64,000 nucleotides of DNA from Prevotella sp. MGM1 (GTDB taxonomy: Bacteria; Bacteroidota; Bacteroidia; Bacteroidales; Bacteroidaceae). The translations under genes and the position numbers were made by a program. Positions 1 to 8,582 of this stretch are shown piece by piece. Below the pieces are notes generated by a model, which ran no database searches, was not told the origin of the DNA, and was given only the letters and a program-made list of their open reading frames with translations. Location of the stretch: contig NZ_BEWV01000203.1 of assembly GCF_002933775.1 (NCBI RefSeq), positions 1 through 64,000 of the forward strand, written 5' to 3'. Each line of letters opens with the position of its first letter. Within the stretch, counting starts at the first letter, position 1.

Positions 1-405
1 CCATGAACAAAACCAGAAGGAATAAGTGCTATGACATGTTTACCGGACACCAATAATTGGAATATGGTGAACAGCGACGGCATGAGAAACAGCAATGCCA
101 ATGTGCCCACTGTCATGCCGCCGATTACGCCTGTTGCAAGCGAGCGGCTGCCGTTGGCACTCACGCCATGAGCCGTCACCAGCGGAATAAGCCCGAACAC
201 AATAGACAAGCCGGTCATCATGATGGGGTGCAGACGAGCCTTTGCAACGCTGCATGCCACCTGTGACAATGTCACGCCTTCCGACCGCCGCCTGCCTGCA
301 TATTCGGTCAGCAGAATGGCGGTCTTGGAAAGCAGTCTGATAATCATAATCAGTCCGGTCTGCATGTAGAAGTTGTTCTCCAGCCCGAACAGCCATATGA
401 AAACA
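1..405 (-). pseudogene. 3' fragment of an RND-family multidrug efflux transporter
   Basis: Read on the minus strand, an open frame gives the AcrB/MexB-type C-terminal segment: LFGLENNFYMQTGLIM, SKTAILLTEYAGRR, PIMMTGLSIVFGLIPL, ANGSRSLATGVIGGM and TLALLFLMPSLFTIFQ. These match the last transmembrane helices of inner-membrane proton-driven efflux pumps. About 900 N-terminal residues are missing: the homology stops near base 405, where 5S rRNA sequence begins. The frame is still open at the left window edge, so the true stop lies outside. It cannot be functional as it stands. Either a rearrangement or a mis-join put it here. Confidence 0.75.
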
Positions 406-406
406 G

Positions 407-461
407 AAGCCCGCCTGCACAGATGGTACTGCGATGCAATGCGGGAGAGTAGGAGCCCGCC
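407..461 (+). rRNA. rrf: 3' half of a 5S rRNA (partial)
   Basis: The stretch contains the diagnostic 5S core GATGGTACTGCG and GGGAGAGTAGG, and it ends in GCCCGCC followed by six T. The upstream part AAGCCCGCCTGCAC also fits the 5S consensus that precedes the core. Only about 55 of the usual roughly 110 nt are present. The 5' half, and the 23S and 16S genes expected upstream, are replaced by an efflux pump fragment in the opposite orientation. Confidence 0.7.
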
Positions 462-486
462 TTTTTTAGTTCCCCCGAGACACGGC

Positions 487-535
487 AAAGAGTTTCTTTT
501 TCCGGTAATCCGGAGAGATAAACTCTCTTTTTTTG
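487..535 (+). terminator. rRNA-operon type terminator
   Basis: The inverted repeat AGAGTTT / AAACTCT (489-495 and 520-526) encloses a smaller TCCGG/CCGGA hairpin and is followed by CTTTTTTT. It lies just downstream of the 5S fragment, so it is most simply the terminator of the former rrn operon. Confidence 0.6.
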
Positions 536-647
536 TTTGGGATTGGGGATGATGGGAGGAAATTGATGGGAGAGATGGGAGATTTGTCGCCATGCGAACC
601 TGAAGCATCCGGGCTGTCATAAGTAGCCTCCATTTGTCTCCTTTCCA

Positions 648-1014
648 TCAGCATAGCACCACGTTGTTGCCCTTCTGGTGTGCTTTTTTGTAATATAATA
701 AGGCTTTGTATATGTTGCGCCTCGTACCGTAAGCATGCTCGTTACATATGCCAAGGATATTTGCAGTGTACATATTTATAGTGTCTTCACTTGCCAAATA
801 TCTCTCATCGACAGTTCCCTTCAGCAAGTCGTATGACCATTTATAGTCTCGGTCTACGACTTCACCATAGAAATACAGTTTCCCGAGGAGGAATTTAGCA
901 TCCGTATTGCCTTGCGCGACACCTTTTTCCAGATATGCAGCCGCTTTCTTTTATCCGATGCGACACCCTATCCGGAATAATAGATATATCCCAACTCCGT
1001 GTAGCCTTTCCGAT
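648..1014 (-). pseudogene. decayed Sel1-repeat (TPR-like) protein
   Basis: On the minus strand the translation AAYLEKGVAQGNTDAKFLLG, then KLYFYGEVVDRDYKWSYDLL and YKALLYYKKAHQKGNN, has the Sel1 repeat pattern (alternating A-x-LG-x-Y-G helices). The frame ends in TGA at 648-650. Going upstream it is broken by a one-base frameshift near 950 and, in the frame that continues the repeat (GYTELGYIYYSG), by an in-frame TAG at 968-970. No intact start can be found. Sel1 proteins are usually periplasmic or regulatory adaptors; this one is dead. Confidence 0.6.
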
Positions 1015-1212
1015 GTGAGACGATCGGTTGCCGAGTGCGTCGCAATAGCTTGCGAAATGCCTTACAACGGGTATTCCGTTGCGGATAGCGGCAAGAATAG
1101 TCACGTCATACGATGCGGTAATGACGGTGTGTATCGCCGTCCGTATCGTATGTACAGACATATTTCGACTGCAAATAAAGTGTTAAATCCGTGATATAAT
1201 ATTTACACCTGC

Positions 1213-2328
1213 TTATTCGCCGGACTTCTCATTTGGAATGTTTGCCTTCTCGTTCGGGATGTTTGCCTCCTTGGTCACGTACCGCTGGTAGTATGCGATG
1301 AGCAGGGTGGTAAGCGGAAGGGCAATTATCAGTCCGATAAATCCGAGCAACGCTCCCCATACGGATAGAGACAGGAGCAGTATGGCCGGATTGAGCCCCA
1401 TGGCCTTACCCATTATTCTGGGAGTTAATATCATGTCTGTTATAAGCTGAATAATTCCGAACACAGCCAAGGCAGACAGTAATATCACCCAGAAGTTTGT
1501 TCCTGTGTCTGCCGCTTTGAGCAGTGAGAGGAATACGATGGGAATAAGAGCCAGAGTGTGTACGTATGGTATAAGGCTCATCACGCCTATCATTATTCCC
1601 ATGCCTATAGCCATCGGGAAACCTATGATTGTAAATCCGATGCAGAAAAGCACTCCGATACATAGTGCCACAAGTCCCTGGCCTCTGATATAACTGTTCA
1701 GCTCACGTTCGGCGTCATCGATTAGGGCACGCCAGAACGGTCTGCTCTTCTTGGGAAATATCTTTATCAGCCCGGCTGCCAGTATCTCGTAGTCGAGCAA
1801 TATGAAAAACATGTATAGCAGGGCTATCAATGATGCCACGATGCTTATGATAATATTTGCCGTCTGGCTTATCACAGCAAACAACTGAGGCATTATTTTT
1901 CGTGCTGTGTCGGGGAGATTGCTGTCTTTGAAGAATCGGTTTATATTGTCATGATTGTTTGATATCCAGTCTCTGGCGGCTATCGGGAAGTTGGGGATGT
2001 TTGTCACCTCATGCAGATATTTGTTTACCAGATAGCCCAATTTCTCAAACTGTTCCACCATCGACGGTATTATAAGATATGTTATGCCTCCGATTACCAG
2101 TAGCACCACAATCAGTGTTATCATTATAGACAGTACCCTGTTTTTGACGTGCATGCGGTATTGTACAAATCTTACAGCCGGATATAGCAGGTATGCGAGC
2201 AGCCAACCGATGAAGAAAGGCAGCAGAACGTTGCCCAGATAATTGGTTATATAGAGCAAGGCGGCGGCGAAAAGCATGCCAAGCATGAGCCGTACGAAGC
2301 GGTCGAAAGTAATGGTTTTGTCAAGCAT
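1213..2328 (-). CDS. AI-2E family transporter (PerM/YdiK-like)
   Basis: A 371-residue inner-membrane protein with the family layout: two N-terminal helices (LMLGMLFAAALLYITNYL, FFIGWLLAYLLYP), a long amphipathic segment (about 85-150), and a C-terminal block of five or six helices with the conserved GQGLVALCIGVLF, PYVHTLALIPI and GLIIALPLTTLL stretches. Family members export small molecules or sodium, and only some transport AI-2, so the substrate is unknown. The C-terminus carries a tandem seven-residue duplication (ANIPNEK twice). Its start is 7 bases past the tdk stop on the same strand, so the two probably form an operon with tdk first. Confidence 0.85.
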   Translation of the reverse strand: MLDKTITFDRFVRLMLGMLFAAALLYITNYLGNVLLPFFIGWLLAYLLYPAVRFVQYRMHVKNRVLSIMITLIVVLLVIGGITYLIIPSMVEQFEKLGYLVNKYLHEVTNIPNFPIAARDWISNNHDNINRFFKDSNLPDTARKIMPQLFAVISQTANIIISIVASLIALLYMFFILLDYEILAAGLIKIFPKKSRPFWRALIDDAERELNSYIRGQGLVALCIGVLFCIGFTIIGFPMAIGMGIMIGVMSLIPYVHTLALIPIVFLSLLKAADTGTNFWVILLSALAVFGIIQLITDMILTPRIMGKAMGLNPAILLLSLSVWGALLGFIGLIIALPLTTLLIAYYQRYVTKEANIPNEKANIPNEKSGE

Positions 2329-2334
2329 TGTAGG

Positions 2335-2922
2335 TTACTCTATGTGATTATTCGCAATGGCTTTCTGATAACAGTCGCGGCATAACGGTTCGTATTCTTG
2401 CGTCTCGCCGAGCAATACTCTGCTGCTGTTCTCCACCGTGCGGTGACTTACGTATGCCAGCGCTCCGCATCTTACACAGATGGCGTGCACTTTTATCACT
2501 TCGTCGGCAATGGCGCATAGTGCCGGGATTGGGCCGAACGGTATTCCCTTATAGTCCATGTCAAGCCCGGCGATGATGACCCGCACACCCCTGTTGGCCA
2601 GTTCGTTGCATACTTCTGGCAGTCCGTTGTCGAAAAACTGTGCCTCATCTATTCCTATCACATCTATTTCCGAGGATAGAAGCAGAATTTGTGCCGAAGA
2701 ATCTATCGGTGTCGATTTTATCGTATGCTTGTCGTGGCTGACCACTTGCTCATCGGAATATCTGGTGTCTATCGCCGGTTTGAATATCTCTACTTTTTGG
2801 CGTGCAAACATCGCACGTCTCATCCTCCGTATCAGTTCTTCTGTTTTGCCTGAAAACATCGAGCCGCACACCACTTCTATTCTTCCGGGGCGGTGTGTCT
2901 CCCCAGTCAAGTTTCCTGTCAT
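2335..2922 (-). CDS. tdk: thymidine kinase (type II)
   Basis: Cytosolic salvage enzyme that phosphorylates thymidine with ATP. Visible motifs are the P-loop [11 protein letters not shown], the Walker B-like DEAQFF, the lasso/substrate region GLDMDYKG, and a zinc-binding pair of cysteines (CVRCG ... CRDC), all typical of the roughly 195-residue class II enzymes. I chose ATG at 2922 ([10 protein letters not shown]) over the ATG at 2973, because the longer form adds 17 unlikely residues and runs across the promoter. The downstream gene on the same strand is the AI-2E family transporter. Confidence 0.93.
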   Translation of the reverse strand: MTGNLTGETHRPGRIEVVCGSMFSGKTEELIRRMRRAMFARQKVEIFKPAIDTRYSDEQVVSHDKHTIKSTPIDSSAQILLLSSEIDVIGIDEAQFFDNGLPEVCNELANRGVRVIIAGLDMDYKGIPFGPIPALCAIADEVIKVHAICVRCGALAYVSHRTVENSSRVLLGETQEYEPLCRDCYQKAIANNHIE

Positions 2923-2929
2923 TTGGTTG

Positions 2930-2937
2930 CAAAAATA
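2930..2937 (-). promoter_or_regulatory. -7 box of the tdk promoter
   Basis: TATTTTTG on the minus strand fits the Bacteroidetes TAnnTTTG box and lies 7 bases upstream of the tdk ATG. If it is used, the mRNA is nearly leaderless. Confidence 0.45.
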
Positions 2938-2976
2938 CAAATACGTTTTAAAAATTACAAAGAAACAGGGCATTTT

Positions 2977-3007
2977 TTTGGATATAGAGAATAATTACGT
3001 ACATTTG
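2977..3007 (+). promoter_or_regulatory. promoter of rsmI
   Basis: TTTG (2977-2980), 19 bases, then TACATTTG (3000-3007): an almost ideal Bacteroidetes sigma-ABfr promoter. The ATG of rsmI is only 8 bases beyond the -7 box, so the leader must be extremely short. Confidence 0.6.
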
Positions 3008-3015
3008 CCAGTGAT

Positions 3016-3729
3016 ATGGGAACACTATATATCGTACCCACGCCGGTGGGAAATATGGAGGATATGACGTTCAGAGCGGTCAGAATCCTCAAAGAGGCCG
3101 ACCTCGTGCTGGCAGAGGATACCCGCACGTCGGCCAAACTGTTGAAGCATTACGACATACAGAATCATCTGATGTCGCATCACAAGTTTAACGAGCACGG
3201 CACGTCGGCATCCGTTGTGTCCCGTTTGCAGGCCGGACAAACAGTAGCGCTTATCAGCGATGCCGGTACTCCGGGCATCAGCGATCCGGGTTTCTATCTC
3301 GTGCGGGAGGCAGTCCGTGCCGGTGTCGAGGTGCAGTGCCTGCCTGGTGCCACGGCATTTGTGCCGGCTCTGGTGTCAAGCGGTTTGCCTTGCGACAGAT
3401 TCGCCTTCGAAGGTTTTCTGCCGCAGAAGAAAGGCCGTCAGACAAAACTGGAATCGTTGAGAGATGAAAGTCGCACAATGATATTCTATGAATCGCCATA
3501 CAGGCTGGTGAAAACTCTCGGCCAGTTGTCAGAGGTGTTTGGCGAGGAGCGTCAGGTTAGTGTTTGCCGTGAGATCTCAAAGGTGCATGAAGAGAGTGTG
3601 CGCGGTACGCTTGGCGAGTTGACAGCCCATTTCGAGGCCACCGAGCCGAGGGGAGAGATTGTCATCGTAGTGGCAGGAGTGTCGGAAAAAGAGAATAAAA
3701 AGCATAAAGTCAGAGAGCAAGAAAATTAG
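3016..3729 (+). CDS. rsmI: 16S rRNA (cytidine-1402 2'-O)-methyltransferase
   Basis: SAM-dependent tetrapyrrole-methylase-fold enzyme that methylates the ribose of C1402 in the ribosomal decoding centre. Family signatures are at the N-terminus (GTLYIVPTPVGNMEDMTFRA), the ADLVLAEDTRTS motif, the SAM-loop SDAGTPGISDPG, and the GFLPQKKGR and IFYESPYRL blocks. The length of 237 is normal. The last 15 residues are a charged tail (KENKKHKVREQEN). The next gene starts 35 bases on and may be co-transcribed. Confidence 0.93.
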   Translation: MGTLYIVPTPVGNMEDMTFRAVRILKEADLVLAEDTRTSAKLLKHYDIQNHLMSHHKFNEHGTSASVVSRLQAGQTVALISDAGTPGISDPGFYLVREAVRAGVEVQCLPGATAFVPALVSSGLPCDRFAFEGFLPQKKGRQTKLESLRDESRTMIFYESPYRLVKTLGQLSEVFGEERQVSVCREISKVHEESVRGTLGELTAHFEATEPRGEIVIVVAGVSEKENKKHKVREQEN

Positions 3730-3764
3730 AAACATAGATTAAGAAACATAAAAAATAATGAGTT

Positions 3765-4613
3765 ATGAGAAAGTTATTATTTATATTAATGTGTTTGGTG
3801 GCCGTAGCGTCATGCAAGCAGGAGAGAGCAAACGCCGATCTTACGGCTGAACGTCAGCGCGATTCGTTGAATCAGATAATCGCTCAGCGAGACAATGAGA
3901 TCAATGACATGATGGCTACTTTCAATGAGATAGAAGAAGGCTTCAAGGAGATTAACGAGGCCGAGCAACGTGTGAGCATAGCCAAGCAGGGCGAGGGAGC
4001 AAGCCGTGAGCAGCGTATCAGGGAGAATGTCCAGTTCATACAGTCGGCCATGGCGCAGAACAGAGAACTGATAAACAAACTTAAGCGTCAGTTGCGTGAG
4101 AGCGCTTTTCAGGGAGATCAGTTCAAGCGTACTATAGAAAATCTTACAAAACAGCTTGAAGAGAAAGACCAGCAGCTGACTCAGTTGCGTGCCGAACTGA
4201 GCGCAAAGGATATCCACATCGCCGAACTTGACGAGAAAATAACAGGTCTGAATACTGATGTCTCTTCACTGCAAGAGGAAAATACCCAGAAAGCGACCAC
4301 AATCAGCACGCAGGATAAGCAGCTCAATACCGCATGGTTCGTGTTCGGAACGAAGAGCGAATTGAAGTCGCAGAAAATCCTTGTGGACGGAAAGGTGTTG
4401 CAGTCTAACTTCAACCGCGAGTATTTCACCAAGATAGATATCCGTGTCGACAAGGAGATAAAACTCTACTCCCGTTCCGCTAAGATGCTCACAGCCCATC
4501 CGGCAGGCAGCTATTCTTTGCAGCAGGATGCCGGCAAGCAGTATGTTCTTAGAATAACAGACCCGCAGAAGTTTTGGAGCACGAGCAAATATCTGGTTGT
4601 ATTGGTAAAATAA
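3765..4613 (+). CDS. coiled-coil lipoprotein, Cbp1-type collagen-binding adhesin family
   Basis: A 282-residue protein. The N-terminus MRKLLFILMCLVAVASCK is a lipoprotein signal with a lipobox ending at Cys17, so the mature protein is membrane-anchored. Residues about 25-190 form a long heptad-rich coiled coil (QLEEKDQQLTQLRAELSAKD and similar). A C-terminal globular domain of about 85 residues (FVFGTKSELKSQKILVDGK ... KFWSTSKYLVVLVK) follows. This arrangement matches what is annotated in Bacteroidales as the Cbp1 collagen-binding glycoprotein family. The name rests on my recall of the family, and actual collagen binding is not shown by sequence. Confidence 0.65.
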   Translation: MRKLLFILMCLVAVASCKQERANADLTAERQRDSLNQIIAQRDNEINDMMATFNEIEEGFKEINEAEQRVSIAKQGEGASREQRIRENVQFIQSAMAQNRELINKLKRQLRESAFQGDQFKRTIENLTKQLEEKDQQLTQLRAELSAKDIHIAELDEKITGLNTDVSSLQEENTQKATTISTQDKQLNTAWFVFGTKSELKSQKILVDGKVLQSNFNREYFTKIDIRVDKEIKLYSRSAKMLTAHPAGSYSLQQDAGKQYVLRITDPQKFWSTSKYLVVLVK

Positions 4614-4633
4614 TAAGGGTTTATTAAATATTT

Positions 4634-4680
4634 AACCGGCTCTTTACGGCAGTCACTGACTCCGTAAAGAGCCGGTTTTT
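4634..4680 (+). terminator. rho-independent terminator after the coiled-coil lipoprotein gene
   Basis: A perfect stem AACCGGCTCTTTACGG / CCGTAAAGAGCCGGTT followed by a short T run, 20 bases after the stop codon. Confidence 0.85.
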
Positions 4681-4820
4681 GCATACTGTAAATCCAACGC
4701 CGCTGCCATGTATGATGAAATTGACGGACAGTAAGCATATCTGTAGTGGTGTCTGTTAATTCCCAATATCCATTATATCAATCTTTATTAACAATCGTGG
4801 GTGATTTGTGAAATTATCTT

Positions 4821-4828
4821 TATCTTTG
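4821..4828 (+). promoter_or_regulatory. -7 box upstream of the SH3-domain gene
   Basis: TATCTTTG, 24 bases before the chosen ATG at 4853; a match to TAnnTTTG. No clear -33 TTTG lies at the ideal distance. Confidence 0.5.
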
Positions 4829-4852
4829 CAAAAACCAATACAGTATATATAT

Positions 4853-5521
4853 ATGAAGAAGTTGATTATCTTTTTAGCGGCATTTATGGCAGCAATGAAT
4901 GCTTTTGCGCAAACAACCCAGACTCTTTCTTTTGTTACCAAGAAGAATGTCAACATGCGAGCCGCACCTTCTCCTCAGGGCAAGGTCGTTGGAAAAGCCG
5001 CCCAAGGCATGGTGTTTATCACGGAATCGTCGAAGAACGGTTGGACGTTAGTGAAAGATCCGCTTGGCAAGAGTGCTTATGTCAGTGCGTCGATGCTCGA
5101 CAGGATACGTCCCGATGAGATGAAAATATATAAGGCCGCAGACCTGCTTATATCTCCGTCGGAGGTAGGTGGCGACGAACAGGACGCCCATTATGTTGAC
5201 ACCAAAAGTAATTCCGATTTCGAAACGACGGAGACATGGGCTTTTATCGGAGACAAGAGCGGTAAGAGCAGGAAAGTAAAGGCCGTCCATAAAGGCCGTG
5301 TGGTGTACAGTACCGGTCGCATCATGACATATGAAAACTATTACTCGGGAGAGCTTTGCGGCTGGTATATGCTGCTTACCAAAGAAACGGACCCGGATGG
5401 AAAGGTATTGGACAATTGCGAGACACCTATCGTTGTCTATCCGGCATTTTCATCAAACCGTGGCGCCTTTGTTGACGGAGCATATTTTATGGACATTACC
5501 GACACAGACAACTGGGATTGA
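4853..5521 (+). CDS. secreted bacterial SH3-domain protein
   Basis: A 222-residue protein with a cleavable signal peptide (MKKLIIFLAAFMAAMNAFAQ). Residues about 27-80 (KNVNMRAAPSPQGKVVGKAA ... GWTLVKDPLGKSAYVSASML) form an SH3b/SH3_3 domain, usually a cell-wall or peptide-binding module in the periplasm. The remaining 130 residues (ETTETWAFIGDKSGKSRKVK, CGWYMLLTKE) match nothing I recognise. I picked ATG 4853 rather than 4808 because the signal peptide begins there and the promoter box lies between the two. Confidence 0.7.
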   Translation: MKKLIIFLAAFMAAMNAFAQTTQTLSFVTKKNVNMRAAPSPQGKVVGKAAQGMVFITESSKNGWTLVKDPLGKSAYVSASMLDRIRPDEMKIYKAADLLISPSEVGGDEQDAHYVDTKSNSDFETTETWAFIGDKSGKSRKVKAVHKGRVVYSTGRIMTYENYYSGELCGWYMLLTKETDPDGKVLDNCETPIVVYPAFSSNRGAFVDGAYFMDITDTDNWD

Positions 5522-5600
5522 CGGCCGGTCTGCAGGCATGCCATTGCCGCCTTGATTATATTAACTACACTGTAAATAAACACATTGACACGTAAACATA

Positions 5601-6116
5601 ATGGAATTAAAAGTATTAAACAAGTTAGAGAATGCGCTCTTTTCACGTTCGAATCCAAGCCATGTCCCAACTTCTGGAAGACTTGTTTTTCACGCTCTTA
5701 TAGGCGGAGCGATAATAAGTCTTATAGTTTTTGTCCTTCAAATGACAAGTATCGGTAATGGCACTGTCGAGATAATAGCCGGCATACTGCTGGCCGGTCT
5801 GTTCGGTTATATGGGCTATAAGTGCCTGCCGGCAATAAAAGAGTTTCCCGGATGGGGCGGCAGGATAGGTTACGTAGTATACATGGCCGTGCTTACTTTC
5901 CTTTCGTTCTATCTCGCGATGATGCTCGTCATGGTGGCTCTGCTGGGTATCTTCCTTTACGTAATAGTGAAAGTGTTCTTCGGCGGTTCTAAGAAGGGCA
6001 AGTGGAAAGTAAGATACAGTGACGGGACCGAAGAGGAAGCTGAAGAAGTGGGAACCGGTATTTGTGGTGAAAAATACGTCAGTACAAAAGACGGCGTAGA
6101 GCATATAGTGCCCTGA
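5601..6116 (+). CDS. small integral membrane protein of unknown function
   Basis: A 171-residue protein that I do not recognise. It has about four hydrophobic helices (LVFHALIGGAIISLIVFVL, EIIAGILLAGLFGYMGY, GRIGYVVYMAVLTFLSFYLA, MMLVMVALLGIFLYVIV), then a soluble basic/acidic tail (KKGKWKVRYSDGTEEEAEEV). ATG 5601 follows an A-rich stretch. It ends just before a long hairpin. Confidence 0.5.
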   Translation: MELKVLNKLENALFSRSNPSHVPTSGRLVFHALIGGAIISLIVFVLQMTSIGNGTVEIIAGILLAGLFGYMGYKCLPAIKEFPGWGGRIGYVVYMAVLTFLSFYLAMMLVMVALLGIFLYVIVKVFFGGSKKGKWKVRYSDGTEEEAEEVGTGICGEKYVSTKDGVEHIVP

Positions 6117-6138
6117 CTTTTCCTGTTGTTCCGATAGA

Positions 6139-6188
6139 AATCCTGTTTGTGTTTATCGGCCGCACTGCCGATAAACACAAACAGGATT
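6139..6188. terminator. long hairpin between convergent genes
   Basis: A perfect 21-bp inverted repeat (6139-6159 and 6168-6188, core CCTGTTTGTGTTTATCGG) with an 8-base loop. It sits between the ends of the membrane-protein gene (+) and the AraC remnant (-). There is no T run on the plus side, so it may act as a bidirectional barrier or protect mRNA ends. Confidence 0.6.
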
Positions 6189-6219
6189 GTAACATTGAGC
6201 TAATCCGTATCCAGTATCC

Positions 6220-6930
6220 TCACGTAGACTTGTTCCTGAACTGTATTGGTGATAGTCCCGTCTCTCTGCGAAACATCCTGCACATATATGAAGGATCTTC
6301 GAAGCCGAGCTTATTGGCTATATCTTTGACCGACATGTCAGTGTCGGTCAAATACGTTTTTATCTCAACTGTAAGTTGTTCGTTAATCATTGATTTCGGG
6401 GATACGCCGTAAATGTGGCGGCATACCTTATAAAGATAGCCCGTGGTGATGTTCATTTTGTCGGCGTAGAACTTTACGTCGCGTTTTGAGTGTACGTGTA
6501 TCGAGAGCAGTAGCATAAACCGTGACGTTATGGCCCATGCCCTGTTCTTCTCTATGTATTTCAGGTTCGGATAGAATTTTGACAGGCATGTGTCTATTGC
6601 GATGAACAGGTTGTAAGTGTTGTTGTTCACGAGTTGTGCGCGCAATGCGCCCGATACGTTATTCATTATCCACTCGTTTTGGTCTGTCCACTGTGTTATT
6701 AAGGCCTGTTGCGGCTTTGTCGGCCTCAGGATGGGTGTGCGGTGAAGAAACTCCCACAGCCCGAAGTTCGGTATTTTATAATACGCCGAGTCGAGCATGC
6801 CTTTCGACAGCGATATATATCGGGCATGGAAATCTTCCGATACGTCTTCTATCGAGAAGTATATATCGGATGTGAGTATCAGTATTTCTCCCTTGACGAA
6901 CGGTCTTGTGTTTTCCTCGTTATGCCATGT
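6220..6930 (-). pseudogene. 5'-truncated AraC-family transcriptional regulator
   Basis: The C-terminal DNA-binding half is complete: two helix-turn-helix units (KFYADKMNITTGYLYKVCRH and SVKDIANKLGFEDPSYMCRM) followed by FRRETGLSPIQFR. The sensor half is incomplete. An ATG-initiated ORF would begin at 6798, but the same frame continues upstream as good protein sequence (RPFVKGEILILTSDIYFS, EDFHARYISLSKG) until about 6930, where it runs into a truncated MATE gene on the other strand. So roughly the first 40-60 residues of the cupin-like domain and the promoter are gone. Confidence 0.65.
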
Positions 6931-7781
6931 GGATACAGGTTCTGGTCGCCGTAGTGAACATTGCGCTCGATTGGTACATGATATTCTCTTTGGACATGGG
7001 TGTCAAGGGAGCGGCCGTGGCTACGTCGGCAGCGTGTGTTTTCGGAGGATTGATGGCCCTGGCGTATTTCGTCCGGTTCTCGTATAAGTTGAGGTTCTAC
7101 CGACTGAAACTCTCCGTCACGTCCTTGCTTCTCTCCATACGCAATGTCACTTATATCATGAAGATAGGATTTGCCACTTTCCTGACCGAGCTTGCCATGG
7201 GCGTGATAATGCTCACAGGCAATTATATGTTCATGTCTATGCTCAACGAAGAGGGCGTGGCCGCTTTCGCCGTGGCGTGCTATCTCTTCCCAATAGTATT
7301 CTCTATAAGCAACGCTGTCGCCCAGTCGGCCCAGCCGATAATAAGTTTTAATCACGGAGTGCGCAGTGATGCCCGTGTGGCCCGCACCCTCCGTGTATCC
7401 CTCTTCACGGCCGCTGTTTGCGGCACGGTCGTGTCGTTGTGCTTGTGGATAGGCGCTCCAGCCATAACCGCCTTGTTCCTCACCCCGTCCGAGGCGGCCT
7501 ACGGGATAGCCTTGGCTGGGCTGCCGTTGTTCGCTTTGTGCGCTGTCTTTTTCTCGGTCAACATCGCTTTCATCGGATATTACCAGAGTGTAGAGCGTGC
7601 CATGGCATCCACCGTGTTCACGTCGCTCAGGGGCATGCTTCTGCTTGTGCCGAGTTTTGTGCTCCTGCCGCATGCACTCGGTGTCAGCGGGCTGTGGCTT
7701 GCCATTCCCACCGCCGAGTTCCTGACTTTAGTTTCGGTGTCTCTGTTCTATCTGCGGCAAATCAAAAGATCAGCCGCATGA
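6906..7781 (+). pseudogene. 5'-truncated MATE-family efflux transporter
   Basis: The 291-residue frame corresponds to the last two thirds of a MATE protein: AMWIQVLVAVVNIALDWYMI and GVKGAAVATSAA (end of the first MatE domain), a linker, and the second domain with FATFLTELAMGVIMLTGNYM, AVAQSAQPIISFNHG and a C-terminal helix pair. Full-length members have about 440-460 residues, so about 150 are missing at the front. The apparent ATG at 6906 lies in junk next to the broken AraC gene. The 5' ends and promoters of two divergent neighbours appear to have been removed together. Confidence 0.7.
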
Positions 7782-7899
7782 CTTTTTTCAAGCATGAGCG
7801 TAGACGGATGTCGGAGGGGGCGAGCGGCCTTTTTCGCCATGTCCGCCCGTTATTCCGCCGCCGGATGCAATATGGACGCCGTTTGTCCGTTATATAAAC

Positions 7900-8253
7900 A
7901 TGAATATAGAAGCAGTCCGTGATTACTGTCTTACGAAGAAAGGATGCGAGGAGTCTTTTCCGTTCGACGACAAAACCCTTGTCTTCAAGGTCATGGGCAA
8001 GATGTTTGCCGTGTTGTGCCTTGATAACCCCGACCTCGTGATAGTGAAGTGTGACCCGGAGCGGGCCATCGAGTTGCGGGAGAGATATTCGGCCGTTGAG
8101 CCGGCTTTTCACTTCAACAAGAAGTATTGGAACCAGATATATTTCAATGCCGATGCCTGCGACCGGCTCATATACGAATCTATCGACCACTCGCTTGATG
8201 AGGTGGTCAGGAAGTTCACCAAAAAGATGAAAGACGAGTATGCCGCCATGTGA
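7900..8253 (+). CDS. MmcQ/YjbR family protein
   Basis: A 117-residue cytosolic protein with the whole-family pattern: an N-terminal helix (AVRDYCLTKKGCEESFPFDD), beta hairpin KTLVFKVMGKMFAVLCLD, DLVIVKCDPERAIELRERY, then HFNKKYWNQIYFNAD and a C-terminal helix. The fold is CyaY-like and often described as a double-wing DNA-binding motif, but the biological role is not established. The gene has its own frame start (ATG after ATATAAAC) and no obvious partner. Confidence 0.85.
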   Translation: MNIEAVRDYCLTKKGCEESFPFDDKTLVFKVMGKMFAVLCLDNPDLVIVKCDPERAIELRERYSAVEPAFHFNKKYWNQIYFNADACDRLIYESIDHSLDEVVRKFTKKMKDEYAAM

Positions 8254-8451
8254 CAGGCATCCGTTTGCCATTGGTCTAAAAGTCGGGCGTTTTCATTCGT
8301 CTGTAATGTGCATATACAGTGCGTTTCGGGTTGTCCGCAAGGGTAAATAGGAATGCGCTTTTCCCTTTAAATAATTGATACTCAACACTATGTAATAGCG
8401 TGATAAATACTCTTTTTCTATATTTTTCTTGGTTGTTCGGATTTTTTTTCG
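8254..8451. other. intergenic stretch, no gene seen
   Basis: With the leader that follows, about 330 bases separate yjbR from the transglycosylase gene. I see no ORF with family features here and no clear terminator. Confidence 0.5.
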
Positions 8452-8459
8452 TAATTTTG
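8452..8459 (+). promoter_or_regulatory. -7 box of the transglycosylase promoter
   Basis: TAATTTTG, with TTG at 8433 about 19 bases upstream. The implied leader of about 115 nt contains two short hairpins, GTCTC/GAGAC near 8490 and GGCATG/CATGCC spanning about 8535-8570. Confidence 0.5.
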
Positions 8460-8582
8460 CACCCGATAACAGAACAAGTATTGTTTTTGTCTCGCGGTGA
8501 GACGTTTATACTTGTAGTAAGTAAATAGGAGCCAGGCATGGCATTGATAGTGTTTGATTAGCGTCATGCCGAGGATATTTTA

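Noticed and set aside
40..420. 126-codon minus-strand frame at the left edge
   Set aside because: It is in the wrong frame: the neighbouring frame on the same strand gives clear RND transporter sequence.
466..654. 62-codon minus-strand frame after the 5S fragment
   Set aside because: It reads through a terminator and has low-complexity Pro/Ser content with no start signal. It is probably chance.
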